A DNA stretch of 64,000 nucleotides from Aspergillus flavus (GCF_009017415.1 NC_092406.1:3410001-3474000); one strand, 5' to 3'. Counted from the stretch's first letter, positions 34,801 through 45,965 are shown. Translations and numbers: made by a program. Notes: generated by a model not told the origin, from the sequence alone.

Positions 34801-35540
34801 GCAGACTGTCATATGCAGGCATTGTTCCTCCTTGATTGTGGTTTCGTCTGGTCAGGAGTCTTGCATTTGCCTCGTGTGCTGCAGTCGTTCAATGTCATTG
34901 GCCACCTCTCCCTTGTTGGATGAATCATGGATCATTCCAGGATGGCCCACAGGTTCATCCATCACTGATAACGGGCCACGCTACAGCCGAACTCCACCAC
35001 AGGGAGGTTTTATCTAGATTCTCACCTACATCTGTACGGAGTAGGCAACCGTGGAATAAATATAAAATATAAAATATAGAAAATAAAATAAAATAATATA
35101 ATATTATAAAATCATTATCAACTTCGACGCATCCATGGATCCCATAGGGATGAGACCACTCTTTCTCCTCTTCATTTCATAAGGGAGGACGGGAAGCTTC
35201 AGACCGCTCATACAAGGAGCCTTAGCGCCCTCATGTCTGGTACCTGCGTCGAATTAATTCGCTCGCCCACTGCATCTTCCTCAATATGGTTTAGTAGATT
35301 GTATATGTCGCCCCGTCTAACTTGATATGTAGTTTTTTTTTTTTCTTTTTCTTTTCTTTTCTTTTTTTTTTTAATACAAAATTCTTATCACCCTATCAAT
35401 TCTGGATTTGATCGTTTTCTCTTCAACCTTTCTTTTTTGAGGGGAGAATAAGATTGTCAATACAAGGATAGGTATACCGAGTGATAGAATTAAGGGATGA
35501 TAAACCATTTAATCCCCGTCCGCCCTCATCCGCTCCCAAT
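31899..35540. other. Gene-poor region with homopurine/homopyrimidine runs
   Basis: The RasGAP promoter and leader occupy roughly 31.9-32.6 kb. The rest contains A-runs (32283-32315, 32702-32722, 32939-32990), T-runs (33617-33650, 35333-35372), a purine tract at 34341-34391 and an AT-only tract with ATAAAATAT-like units at 35057-35110. TACGGAGTA occurs at 33145-33153 and 35035-35043. No gene was found. Confidence 0.45.
35057..35110. repeat. AT-only simple sequence with ATAAAATAT-like units
   Basis: About 50 bp of A and T with two copies of a TATAAAATA-like unit, followed by AAATA repeats. It is a low-complexity element without apparent coding role. Confidence 0.7.
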
Positions 35541-37812
35541 CACGCCGGTTGTCTCAAAAAGGAGACCGACAATCCATTACATCATGGACTCTCGTTCCTG
35601 AGAGACTAAAGACCACTAGCGTCCATGCATGTAAATTGCCAACCGCACAGATGTTTCAGGAGTCATGTGGTGAGAGATGCCAACGGGGATTAAACCCGGT
35701 CAATTTGCTCCAAAGTCCGGGGTACATACGTAAGAGTGGTCAGCTGCTCCTTGAACATTCCCTCTCCTGTCAGACTTTAGCTTGGAATCCATTGACTATC
35801 TTTTCCTTGTTTCTCTCGGATCACCCTCGGTCAGCCTTCAATCCACAGCAGTGGCGTACATACACTAAGCTAAAGTAGACCTCCGTGTATGTATCCATGT
35901 CCATTACGGTATAATTGAGAGGATAGTTCGCATGCAAGCTGGGCCAGCACGGACTGCTCCCGATAACACGAACCTCACCCGTGGAACATCTCGTATACTA
36001 CCCCCTCCACCCCGACGATATTGAAATGCATGAATCATGACCCTACATCCTACGAGTGGTACCTGGATAGACCAAGTACCGGGAGCACGGCACCCTCGTT
36101 CTGATAGGATACCAGATCCATATGGCAAAAGAGACGATCGTGACACAGACCCCTTCTTTGATCCTTTAAGCAGAACGATTCATAAGCTCTTTATCTCACC
36201 ACCCCTCTCCAAGCTGATGGAAAGAAAGGGTAAGCACAACATCTAGACCAATCGATCACTGAGGCATTATTTCAAATCATACACCGCATCTTCTTGTCTA
36301 TCGTGCAGAACTCACGGACCTTCTCCCCGTGGCAAATGCCTCAACAGTTCTTCCATCCAGGAATCTCTCCACTCAGGGTACAGGGACATGCCGATCGGCC
36401 TCTGTCTGGTGTCGGGGATAGCTTAGTTGCTCATCAATTGCATACACCGGAGAAGCTAGTCATCGTAAATGTCTCCACCCTGGACGGACCCCCAGCTGAC
36501 ACCCCCCTGCAATGCAGGTTAAGTCTAAATTAACGCCGTTGCGTACATCAGGGATTAAGTACAGATAAGCTCGACTCTGACAACGGTTCAATTATGGTTA
36601 TGCTACTCCCACTTAAGTAACGGGCACCTTGTTAGTAGTAGAAACCTGAAGGGCAAACGGGAGGTGCAACCAATCACCTGCTGACGGGATGGGTAGCTTT
36701 TCTATTGTCAACGAGGCTATTTAGGGTTAGTAGGGAGTCTTCAGGCATAAATCAATGTCCCTATAGTTGAACTCTTATAGGGAAAAGACACTTCGTGTTA
36801 CGATCCGCTTCGGCGTCACCGAAATTGACAACTGCGGCCTCAACCTACTCGCCATGGTGGTACGTACCTATATTGGACCCATTATCACTTTCCCTTGGGC
36901 ATCCTTCTTCACAGAACTCAATTGATCACCATGTCTAGACGCCCCATCATCACTTGGTGCCCACCGAGCGGGCGTCTGGTACTGTCGAGTGAACAGAGCT
37001 TCTAGGCAACACTGATCAGCATTCGACCCGACAAGGCCTTGCGCCCGGTAGCTACTGACTACGCGCGGCATAGTCTTAATTGGAGAGCTCTTAGCTTAAT
37101 ATCCTTCGTTATCGATATTGAAGATCGCCGTTTGCCCACCGATCTGGCCCGGCCGGTTCAACTTAACCATAAAGGAGAATGCTAGTTCAACGCTCGCTCT
37201 GAGTTTCCTTTGTAGGCTTTTCTTTGTAGGCTTTACCGGGGGTCTGGACTAGTAGGACACAGAATCTCCTTGATGTCTTCTAGAAAGAAAAGCTGAACCC
37301 TAGAATGATCAACATTCGTAAGGTGCAATTGAAAGAAGCTCCCATAGTACTAAGGTCTCCACAGGAGGTCATACCACGAAATAGTCCTACGTCGACAACC
37401 TGGATAGTCATTCAGGCACTTTGGGGCCGTAAGGTTGGGATATCCACATTTTCAGGAGATATGCCCCTTTTAGGGGCTACTGTCTTTATACATCCGTTTG
37501 TATGTATCCATGACAGGAAGATTCAACCAACCGCCAAACAATGCATGATCTGGATATGCCCACATCCACTACTCCAACCAGTACCTCGTATACAACAATC
37601 AAAACCAATCTTCTATAGAAAAGTAACCCTGCAGATATCCCATACAACCACCGTAAACCACCAGACGTCCATAAAGTGCTGACAAAGCAGAACCGACGAT
37701 GCAATCTACTTAGTTCAACGCATTGACCAATTAGATAATTATCTTCAACCCCAGATTTTCTCCAGCATCACAAAACCACCCCAATAGAAGCAACAAAAAG
37801 CACTAGTTGACC
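35541..37812. other. Region with possible decayed coding sequence upstream of phs1
   Basis: No confident gene. On the + strand 36050-36235 reads RHPRSDRIPDPYGKRDDR..LSKLMERK, followed by a plausible intron (donor GTAAGC 36230, acceptor GTGCAG about 36308) and ELTDLLPVANASTVLPSR. A different frame then reads LVAHQLHTPEKLVIVNVSTLDGPP to 36530. This pattern suggests a frameshifted relic, but I cannot name it. The remainder, including the phs1 promoter, is uninformative. Confidence 0.3.
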
Positions 37813-38667
37813 ATGTCCCCTAAACAAGAACCTCTCTCTCCCAAAAGAGCCTACCTACTCTTCTACAATGCCATATCCACGATCCTCTGGCTCCGCATCC
37901 TCCTCACCGTCCTCACAACCCACGACCCCGCATCAACATACACAACCCTCGAACCCTGGACCCGATGGACGCAAACCCTAGCGATCGCAGAGATCCTCCA
38001 CTCCGCAGCCGGTAAGACCTAATCCCACTTCATCTACCACACCCTTCCACTCCAGCCTCCCCTTACATCAACTACATAATACTAACGCCCCCTGGGGGTG
38101 GGTCGGGGGGCAGGACTCACCCGAAGCCCCGTGTTTACAACCTTCACGCAAGTATTCGGCCGCAGCGTACAGGTCTGGGCCATTAACTATGCCTTCCCGG
38201 CCATCACGGCCCATTCCTGGGCCTACCCGGCTATGCTACTCGCCTGGTCTGCGGCAGATACCGTCCGGTACTCTTATTTCGTAGTAATGCTGGCTGGGAT
38301 ACCGATGCCTGCTGTATTGAAATGGCTACGGTGAGTCTTTCACGACCATACCCAATTGACTAAACCAATAACCCCGGATAATGGGGCCATTCAACTAACA
38401 CAGAAGAATAAATAGATACTCGCTATTTTTCATTCTCTATCCGATCGGAATCAGCAGCGAATGGTGGTTGATGTATCATGCTGCAAATGCCACGTCCAGT
38501 CTCGCCGTGGCGGGCATCTTCTATTTCTTCCTTGTGCTTTATGTGCCTGGTATGTTTCATTCTCAGTCTTGGTTTTTGTTTGACGTGTCTAATGGATTGG
38601 TATAGGAACGCCTATGATGTATAAATATATGGTTAAGCAGCGGCGCAAGACCTTGGCTCGGGAGTAG
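37813..38667 (+). CDS. phs1: Very-long-chain (3R)-3-hydroxyacyl-CoA dehydratase (Phs1/HACD)
   Basis: Four exons: 37813-38011, 38114-38330, 38416-38549, 38606-38667; introns of 102, 85 and 56 bp; 203 residues. The enzyme is an ER membrane protein that removes water from 3-hydroxyacyl-CoA, the third step of very-long-chain fatty-acid elongation for sphingolipids. Hydrophobic segments match the multi-pass family (LLFYNAISTILWLRILLTV, AMLLAWSAADTVRYSYF, GIFYFFLVLYVPG). The catalytic Tyr and Glu lie in YPIGISSE with the family's seven-residue spacing. The C-terminus is basic (KQRRKTLARE), in keeping with a Lys-rich ER-retention-type tail. The third exon has two in-frame acceptors 12 nt apart; I used the downstream one, which gives LKWLRYSLFF as in homologues. 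Confidence 0.92.
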
Positions 38668-38957
38668 GTGTAGGGTAGGTTGTTTCTTGGGTAAGAGTCG
38701 GTCTGTCGTTTCTGTATTACATCTTGTGGATATCTTTGTTTCTGGTTGTTGATTGATTCAAACTTTTTGGGGAAAAGGTATGTTTGGATGTATTAGAGTG
38801 GGTTGGTTTGTATGTATATATATGGTTTGGTGGATGTGAGATGAGAGAATTCTGAGTGGTTTGGTTTAGGAATGGTATGGATTGTATTCTCTGTGATTTT
38901 GGAATCAATACCTCGTCATGATAGAGGTGTCATTGATGGGAGGTTGAAGGTGACATG

Positions 38958-39007
<50 letters not shown>

Positions 39008-39267
39008 CTGGGAGGATTGCGTTGATGGCTGAGTAGATCCGATACTGAATCTGAGGCTGCAATTGCAGGCAATCTAGAAGGTTTTTGAGTGTTTATACCT
39101 AATGCCCGTACAGTAGAACTAGAAACTAAGACGATGACTATAATGAATGCCTTCGATTCGTTACTTCTCCAACTAATCGGGTATCGTTATGTACTCAAAA
39201 CATTTTGTACCAGCGCAACCAATCTCTTGTACATAAGACCAGACAAAGAGATCTATTTCTAATGTAA
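38668..39267. other. Convergent intergenic with GT microsatellite
   Basis: The 3' flanks of phs1 (+) and rrp6 (-) meet here. A TGGTTTG/TGTTTGG-rich stretch (38700-38890) leads to a pure GT repeat. No gene was seen. Confidence 0.5.
38961..39005 (+). repeat. (GT)22 microsatellite
   Basis: About 45 bp of uninterrupted GT. It can form Z-DNA and is likely polymorphic between strains. Confidence 0.95.
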
Positions 39268-41550
39268 TCACCTGAAAGTGAATGACTTGCCGGGGGTCTC
39301 ACGCTTCTGCTTGCGCACTCCACTGGGTGCCTCAAGCGCCTTCTTGTATGGGTTGAATGGCCGTTTCTTGTGAAGTGTGGCGGTCTGGGCTGGCTGTGCG
39401 TGTAGGACGGAGTCAGCGGCCTCATAATTAAAGGGCTCAGCTTCTTCCTTCTTCTCCTCGGGCTGTGGAGTCTGCGACGCGGATTTGTTCTTCTTTTCCT
39501 TCCGGCGTTGTTTCTTAGACGGTTTCTCCCCGATGTGTATCACATCGCTAGAATCGTCACCCTCTGGCGACGGAGCTTCTTCGCTCTTCCGTTTGCGCGG
39601 GCCACCAAGCCCTTTGACAGTGAAGATCTTGTTCTCCTCCTTTTCTTCTGGCATTTCAACAGGAGCTGGGGTGGGTTTGGGGGGCGCAGGCTTGGCAGCA
39701 GAGCCAGCAAGCTTGTCGCGAGCTTCAGATACCGTACGAGGCATGGGTGGCAGCGGGAGCGATAGTCGAAGGGCTTCTGCAGAGGCGACGGCAGAGTACT
39801 CGGGAGGGGTAAGAGGTTCCCGGGTGTCCAACACTGCACCCCAGAACTGGGAAACCTCGCAGCGCGCAGCGGTAGGGAAGTTCTCCTCACCGATAGGTGG
39901 CGTCACAAGACCCTGTTCGGTTTCCGTCGCCGGAACAGATCGTCCCGCTCTTGTCGGCTTCACATACACATCACGCCATTCAGGGCCGTCAGCGCCTTCG
40001 ATCTTTGCATTTTTGATGACCGCCAGGAGGTCCGCGGCTCTGTCCTTGGCGATGGGTGTCACTGGTGACAGTGTCCGGAACAATGTCCCCAGATCCAAAG
40101 GCATAGCGTGCGCAACCTTGAAAAGGACGTGCTTAGGGAACACACACTGCACGCCTTCGTCCTCCTCTCTCGCAACTGCATCACGCCATTGATGAACTGC
40201 TTTGAAGACGGCAAATTGCTCCTTAGACAGGACCGCAGGATTGCGCGATAAGTAGTCGTACCAGCCACCTGGTCCTTGGCCTGTGGCAGCATCATAAGGA
40301 GAGCGTTCAAACCGTTGCAGAGCTTCATCCTTTGACTTCTCCAAGACGTAGTCGATAAGGTTGTTTTCGGGCGTTGAGTTCTCTATGAGTTCGTTGCGTA
40401 AGTGATCGAAAATGTGAAGAAGGTAATGGGTATCGGATCTGGCGTAGTCGAACATGCCCTCTGGAATCGGCCGAATTCGCCAGTCGGCCATTTGGTATCT
40501 CTTGTCGGCTTCGAAGTTGACAAACTTTTGCAGAAGAAACTTCAAACTCCGCTTGGGGTAATTCAGAGCGCAGGCGGCGTGGTAGGTATCAAACATGCCG
40601 ACTACGTAGAGACCTAGATCGCGTTGGAGCCAAATGATATCCATGGACGAACCGTGGAACACTTTGAGGATGCTAGGATCCGCAAAGACCTCATTAAGCA
40701 TCTGAAGCTCCTCCCTCCACGGTTTCAGCGTGTCAACCACCCAGTCCTTATCGCGGGTGCTGATCTGCATCAAAGAAACAAGACCCTGATAGGAATGCAC
40801 ATCGTGATGCTCTAGATCGATAGCGATCTCCTTCGCAGATTTGAGCTCTTCCAACATTTCCTTCACTCCTTCTAGGGTATCCACGAAAGTTGCGGTTGTC
40901 GACTCCCAAGGCTGGTAAGGAACGGGAGATGACACAGCGTAGGTAGACTCCGGATACCTTGCGGCGCGGATCTCGGTCTCGTAAGGGTTTCGGTCCGACG
41001 ATTCAACAGACTTCTCCAACGGAACCACCGCATGTGGCTTAGTCCTGAGCAATGGCTTGAAAGGCGAATCATCGGCGTTATCGACTTGACGCTCAAAATA
41101 CAGCTGAGGTTTCGGGATCTTCGACGGGCCGTAATCGTAGATGGTGGGAAACTTCGAAGTGGTCTTCTTGGTAGCCTTGGCTGCACTCTGTTCTTGCTGC
41201 GATGGGCTCAGTCTCTTAATCACACCGGTAAATTCATCCAAACAAGCATCTGCTCTTTCCAAAAGAGCATCGATAACATCCACCACACCGCGCCAATTGT
41301 CTTCGATGGAGTCTTCATCCTGCAAGGTCGGCACGGGTAAATCGGTACCGGCTGTGGCGGCTTTCAAAAGTGAAGAAGTTAATGAAAGAATCCTGCCGCT
41401 TTGTTCATCGATGGACTCGGAAAGCTCCGCGCTTGAAGTGCGATGAAAACTGAGATCTTCAGCAGAGAGCTGGCCAACAGTGCGCGTCATCTGCACGAGC
41501 GACGACGTTAGCTGCTGCTGGAACGGCGGGAAGTCTGCTGCGGAATCCAT
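39268..41550 (-). CDS. rrp6: Rrp6, nuclear exosome 3'-5' exoribonuclease
   Basis: A single-exon gene of 760 residues. Rrp6 is the DEDD-Y exonuclease of the nuclear exosome, trimming rRNA, snRNA and snoRNA ends and degrading aberrant transcripts. An N-terminal PMC2NT-like region (about 10-110), which binds Rrp47, precedes the exonuclease domain. Exo motifs are intact: AIDLEHHD (about residue 244), SSMDIIWLQRDLG and YARSDTHYLL (Tyr and Asp). An HRDC domain follows (about 430-520; FAVFKAVHQWRDAVA). The C-terminus is disordered, with basic nuclear-localisation-type runs (KKQRRKEKKNK, KKRPFNPYKK, RKQKRE). Length and order match fungal Rrp6. A 235-residue antisense frame inside it is a shadow. It is divergently arranged with mdm35. 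Confidence 0.96.
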   Translation of the reverse strand: MDSAADFPPFQQQLTSSLVQMTRTVGQLSAEDLSFHRTSSAELSESIDEQSGRILSLTSSLLKAATAGTDLPVPTLQDEDSIEDNWRGVVDVIDALLERADACLDEFTGVIKRLSPSQQEQSAAKATKKTTSKFPTIYDYGPSKIPKPQLYFERQVDNADDSPFKPLLRTKPHAVVPLEKSVESSDRNPYETEIRAARYPESTYAVSSPVPYQPWESTTATFVDTLEGVKEMLEELKSAKEIAIDLEHHDVHSYQGLVSLMQISTRDKDWVVDTLKPWREELQMLNEVFADPSILKVFHGSSMDIIWLQRDLGLYVVGMFDTYHAACALNYPKRSLKFLLQKFVNFEADKRYQMADWRIRPIPEGMFDYARSDTHYLLHIFDHLRNELIENSTPENNLIDYVLEKSKDEALQRFERSPYDAATGQGPGGWYDYLSRNPAVLSKEQFAVFKAVHQWRDAVAREEDEGVQCVFPKHVLFKVAHAMPLDLGTLFRTLSPVTPIAKDRAADLLAVIKNAKIEGADGPEWRDVYVKPTRAGRSVPATETEQGLVTPPIGEENFPTAARCEVSQFWGAVLDTREPLTPPEYSAVASAEALRLSLPLPPMPRTVSEARDKLAGSAAKPAPPKPTPAPVEMPEEKEENKIFTVKGLGGPRKRKSEEAPSPEGDDSSDVIHIGEKPSKKQRRKEKKNKSASQTPQPEEKKEEAEPFNYEAADSVLHAQPAQTATLHKKRPFNPYKKALEAPSGVRKQKRETPGKSFTFR

Positions 41551-41905
41551 TGTGATCTAGCTCTGAGTATCCTGTTCAATGACAAACACAGAGCGAATGG
41601 TAATGAGCAGACAAACAGGGCAAGATTGTTTGCGCCTGGCAGTCGTGTTTAACCAATAATCACTTTTAATTCATACAAAAAAAGAAAAAAAGGAAAAATT
41701 CGGAGGTGGAGAAATCCTGACGCCGGCGGACTGCTGACCGCCTACCATACTCGGACTAGAATGGTACAGCGGCGATGATCATCCTCATCTACTTGCCGGC
41801 GTATCGTTACTTATCCTATTCGTCTCACTCTTCCAGCTTTAGACACGAAAAAGCAAAAGCGCCTTCTGACATCCTTGTGCAGTCTTCTACTAAAAAGGAC
41901 CCATC
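41551..41905. promoter_or_regulatory. Shared promoter of rrp6 (-) and mdm35 (+)
   Basis: The two start codons are 355 bp apart on opposite strands. The region has an A-rich run (41678-41696) but no clear TATA box, consistent with housekeeping bidirectional promoters. Confidence 0.5.
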
Positions 41906-42307
41906 ATGTCTGCCTCTATAGCTCCCGAGTGCAATGATATCAAAGAGTAGTTTCCACCTAAGCCACACCTACATCTACCTACTATGGCAGCTAACTGTGC
42001 CTAGGAGATATGACACCTGCTTTCTCAAATGGTACAGTGAAAGTAAGCTTTCCCGCCAAATGCTTCTGCCTTTCCTTAAACTGACAAAAACAGAATACCT
42101 TCGTGGCAATACAACATCCAATGACTGCGAAGAACTGTTCTCTAAATACAAGACATGCTTAAATGTAACATATCACAAGCCCGTACTTCATGGCGTGCGC
42201 TAACTTCGCCGCAGAAAGTGCTAAAAGAAAAAGGCATCGATTCCATGCTGGAAGATGCTCGAAAGGGCAATTCCGATAATGATGTTGAGCACCTTCGGAG
42301 GAGTTGA
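41906..42307 (+). CDS. mdm35: Mdm35 (TRIAP1 family), mitochondrial intermembrane-space lipid-transfer chaperone
   Basis: A four-exon gene with no long open frame: 41906-41946, 42005-42042, 42094-42164, 42215-42307; introns of 58, 51 and 50 bp, all GT-AG and phase-consistent; 80 residues. Mdm35 holds Ups1/Ups2 in the intermembrane space for phosphatidic-acid and phosphatidylserine transfer. The protein has the twin-Cys pattern: C9 and C21 around NDIKERYDT, then C44 and C54 (CEELFSKYKTC). It also has the family signature YDTCFLKWYSEKYLRG. The fold is a CHCH helical hairpin with two disulphides, imported by the Mia40 route. The N-terminus starts MSASIAPEC. The C-terminal helix (KVLKEKGIDSMLEDAR) is typical. 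Its exons are so short that simple ORF searches would miss it. Confidence 0.93.
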
Positions 42308-43006
42308 TCTTCAGCGTCGCTATGAATACCTCATCTCCACTCCCTACACAGACTAATAAGCAAGCAAATGGGTCTAGTGGCCTGAAATACTGTCATTGTT
42401 AGTGACCAGGCCATGATTCAGACTACGATGAGCAGCCAAGCTTTTGCGGTGCAAGTTCCATTGCAATGTTGGTTGGAAGCTCAAAGTGGAATAGGTCGTC
42501 AAGCTCATTGACCAGATCTCTTGCAACTTAACGCTGGTTCTTGGAAAACTCAATCTTTTGCAAGCCAGTTGTTAAGGCTTCGTGTGTACCACAATGTCTA
42601 TGATGGCTTGTTCAGAAAGTCTCAACTCAACTTATTCTGTACTAACACGGTTTTACCCTCTCATGTACATTTATATATATGCAAACTAGACCATTCTTCA
42701 AACCATGCAGCATTTAGCGACTTTCATTTGTTATGATTGACATGGCTCGTTGTATTCGTAGGGTAATATAGTGTGACATGGGACACCAGGAGAGAGAAAG
42801 ATGATCTAGTCTGGAGATGTTCTGTGAGCTATTCTTTGGAATGGATATTTTACTTGAACTATATAGGACATAGAACGATCAATTGAATCCGGAGCATGGT
42901 CACATAATGAATAATACTGAAATTAGATTATATTATATCTATGTGCATAAACACGCATAAACTCATTTTCAAATCTCATCAATCAAAGACAGCGGACAAT
43001 GTCACA
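42308..43006. other. Convergent intergenic, no gene seen
   Basis: The 3' flanks of mdm35 (+) and gpi1 (-). One short + frame at 42521-42736 has random composition. TATATTATATC-like AT-rich sequence near 42925-42945 may serve 3' processing. Confidence 0.45.
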
Positions 43007-45434
43007 TCACCGATGTCCTCGTCTCCTCATATCACCCTGACCGAAACCGTTCGGAACCTTGAGTAACCCATTCGCTGTTGCACCCATTCCTCCGACCATC
43101 GTAGAGGAACCACCACTGCCACTATTCGCTTTACGAGGCTGGGTCAACAAGGACCACACCTCGGCCATTCCGGCCCGACGAGCAGGAAGCATGCTATATT
43201 GCATGCTGTAGAGATTGCGGCGGTGGATTGGAGGCACGAAGCGCCCGGTTACGAGGCAGAAGATCACACGCGGCGAGAGATAATGCTTCCGGAGGCGGTG
43301 ACCTAGTTGGAAGTACTGATCGAACATGGCGCGAAGAGTCAGGGGTATCGACTATTTTTTGTTTAGTTTGGGTATTCTTTCCGAGAGTGGGATAGTTTTA
43401 GATAAGGTGGTAGTGGGTGTGGAGTAGCATACCTCGAGATGGATGTAGGGTACTGTGGAAGCCGAGTCGGTGTTTGATGACTTATCGTGCTCTTCGCGGA
43501 GCTCAAAGTGAACGCCGCCTGTGATTTTGGGTTTAGTTACATATTGCTTGATAATCCGTCATGTGAGAGTGTGAAAACGCACCTGGCAGTCGCCGGGAAT
43601 CTTTGACCCGCAGCATCAAGGCGAAGAGTGGAAAGTGGTTCAAGAATGCAAGACATGTATCAAGCGCCGCTTTCACCGAGATGATTGACATCCGAGCGGT
43701 TGCAAAAGCCAGGTAGAAAACGATGATGGTTGGTAGAAGAAAGAAGAGTACCGTAAAAAGGATTGTCCCAATCAGGAGTTGATCTAGATCATAATCGCAT
43801 GAATCTATACGATTGCGTAGCACATTCCGCTTCTTACCACGGAACAGGTGGAATAGCGATATGATAATAGTCAGCTGCCAGTTGAAGATGCGCGCCGAGG
43901 CGATATAAAACGAGTATATGTGCACGGTCAGTATAGACACAAGATCTGAGAAGAGCGCAATGGGCATGCTGGCGCCCGCGAAGCTAGAACACCCGACGAC
44001 ATATATAACGTGAGGAAGATAAGGCTGTAGGTTTGCAATGAAAGCTGTTCTTGGTTAGCTGAAGGAGGAATACCAATGGGGGAGATCCTTACCAGCCCAA
44101 TTCTCTATTACCCACAGAAACAGATCGCCCAGAAAAGCAGCGAGCTCGTTATTCAGCTTCAAGCCTGCTGGCCAATCCATGAGCCAGGAGATGGTACGTT
44201 GCAAGCCTTCCACAGTCCAGCCAGTAAGAATAGAGTTGATCTGCAGAGCAACCCAGTTCGCATTATCAATGATGTAGGAACCCAACGCTATACCGATAAT
44301 CACGTCATTCGCGACAAGCCATAGACTGTTGTAGAACCGAATATAGTCCGGATGGCTAGTAGTCACACTCTCCCAATTATCCTTCCTCTGTCGCAGCTTG
44401 ACGTATTGAATGGGCCAATAGCAGAATTGTTGGAGCCGAATGTCAACTTGTTGGGCCGTTGCTGATATGTCCTTCAAAGCTGCTGCATCGGGCCGAGCGC
44501 GCCACTCTAGAATTTGGAGTACTATCTCAGCAATTGTCCGATGGAATACAAGACCGATGACGAAGATCCGAGTGACAACAGGCCAAACCCATTGCCAGAA
44601 CACATAAGAGACACCAAGGACAAAAAGATCCCACAGCGTCGTTGCAGATTCGACAACTCGCTCACCAACGCTCATACTCCTCTTGACCCGAATCCCGATC
44701 AGGTGACTATTCTTTTCCATGAGCTTTCCCATCTCGTAGGCGCAGTTTACTTGGTTGATTATGAGGGGTAGTGCCTGCTCTTTGTGCGACGGGACATGCT
44801 TAACAACAGTATGAAGCTTAAGTTTTTCAACCAACTTCTGAGACTGAGCCTTATCTCGTTCCTCCTCTGTATCAATCTTGTCGGATACCGAATCGGATTT
44901 GTCCGCAGTAGACACCTTGTCGCCAAGAGCAAGGGAAATCGGCTCTAGCGACATATACTCCATTCGGGTAGGATGGGGGCGATGAAACATGATAACCTGA
45001 ACAGACACATTCGTCTCCGGCGGACAATATATCCTAGGAATCTTATACGACGGATGCGTATTCACATACAGGTGCGACGGGTTAAACGCTGTCGGTGGCT
45101 CTCGCGGATTGGTCGTACCAAGCACATGCATGGCAGATCTGCCACAAAGCGTAAATATCCTCACAATCGGATGGGGGCTGTTGCGAAAAAGGATCCCAGC
45201 ACGCAGGGCATTGTCGACATTCCGAGGCTAGTAAAGTAAGGCCTGTCAGTATCCCACCACCAGCAGGCCGTATGAAAGCCAACCAATGCGTCGGCTCACC
45301 TCCACATCCTCCAAGACCGTCAACACGAACAAGTCGAGCTCCGAATTCTTCCACCCGATAATCACGCCCTGTGACGGCGTCCGAGGGAGGTCGTATGGCC
45401 AAAATACCCGCAACAATCCATCGCTCATGAGCAT
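43007..45434 (-). CDS. gpi1: Gpi1/PIG-Q, subunit of the GPI-GlcNAc transferase complex
   Basis: Five exons (complement): 45434-45300, 45227-44093, 44044-43583, 43518-43433, 43351-43007; introns of 72, 48, 64 and 81 bp; 720 residues. Gpi1 stabilises the ER enzyme that adds GlcNAc to phosphatidylinositol, the first step of GPI-anchor synthesis. The start MLMSDGLLRVFWPYDLPRTP, the VQVIMFHRPHPTRMEYMSLEP block and multiple hydrophobic helices (YVFWQWVWPVVTRIFVIGLVF, ILFTVLFFLLPTIIVFYLAF) are family features. HLFRGKKRNVLRNRIDSCDYDLDQLL is a strongly conserved loop. The C-terminus is Gly/Arg-rich. The start lies only 11 bp after the stop of the membrane-protein gene upstream on the same strand, so a separate promoter would have to lie inside that gene. 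Confidence 0.93.
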
Positions 45435-45445
45435 GTTGTCATCCT

Positions 45446-45965
45446 TCAGGAGTGATTAAAAGGAGCCGCGGCGGCGTAACTGTTCTCGGGCAGATACGCC
45501 CAGGTTGACGTATCGGGGGTGCTGACATTAGACCTATTAGCTTCGGTTTTGTTCGCAGGCATGTTTCTCGCTCCATTGGATTGCGGGCTTGATTCAATCG
45601 GTGTGTCGCATACCAATTCGCCTTCTTTCGCAGCCAGATAGCTGATAGGGAGGACAAGTAAAAAGTAAAAAACGGACAGAAGCACAAATCCCTTCGCTGT
45701 TCGTGTCTATTTAAGATATTAGACTTAGTCTATGCGACACCAATGCTTTGTGATGGAAGTCAGGACCGGGCCGCGCGTACGACGGAGCCGAACAAGTATC
45801 CCGCGGTGGGTAAAAGATAGAGAGGGGCTGGCAAGTAGCACATACCACAACGCCGTGATCCCAAGCAAATATAGCTAGTTCATATAGTCGAGTGACAAGA
45901 TCCCACCTTGCGGTGATGTAGCCCGCGACGAAGATGCCGAGTGTGAGAATAGAAAAGGGGTGCAT
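45446..45965 (-). CDS. Small two-pass membrane protein, unknown function
   Basis: Two exons (complement): 45965-45846 and 45706-45446, intron 45707-45845 (139 bp, GTATGT..ATAG); 126 residues. Two hydrophobic helices are present, HPFSILTLGIFVAGY and GFVLLSVFYFLLVLPISYL, separated by a short loop with ARWD and HGVVTRTAKG. The C-terminal half is polar with Asn/Ser/Thr (possible N-glycosylation at NKT, NRS) and ends AAAAPFNHS. I do not recognise the family. It ends 11 bp before the gpi1 start codon on the same strand. That spacing is far too small for a normal fungal promoter, so either the two are co-transcribed or the upstream frame is a very long leader ORF. Membrane topology and the neighbouring gpi1 make an ER role possible but this is inference. 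Confidence 0.65.

Noticed and set aside
34196..34812. Overlapping minus-strand frames of about 110 residues
   Set aside because: They depend on poly-purine runs and AT-rich sequence; no conserved motif or splice site.
39485..40192. 235-residue open frame antisense to rrp6
   Set aside because: It overlaps the disordered and HRDC parts of Rrp6 on the opposite strand; it has Arg/Ser-rich shadow composition and no recognisable motif.
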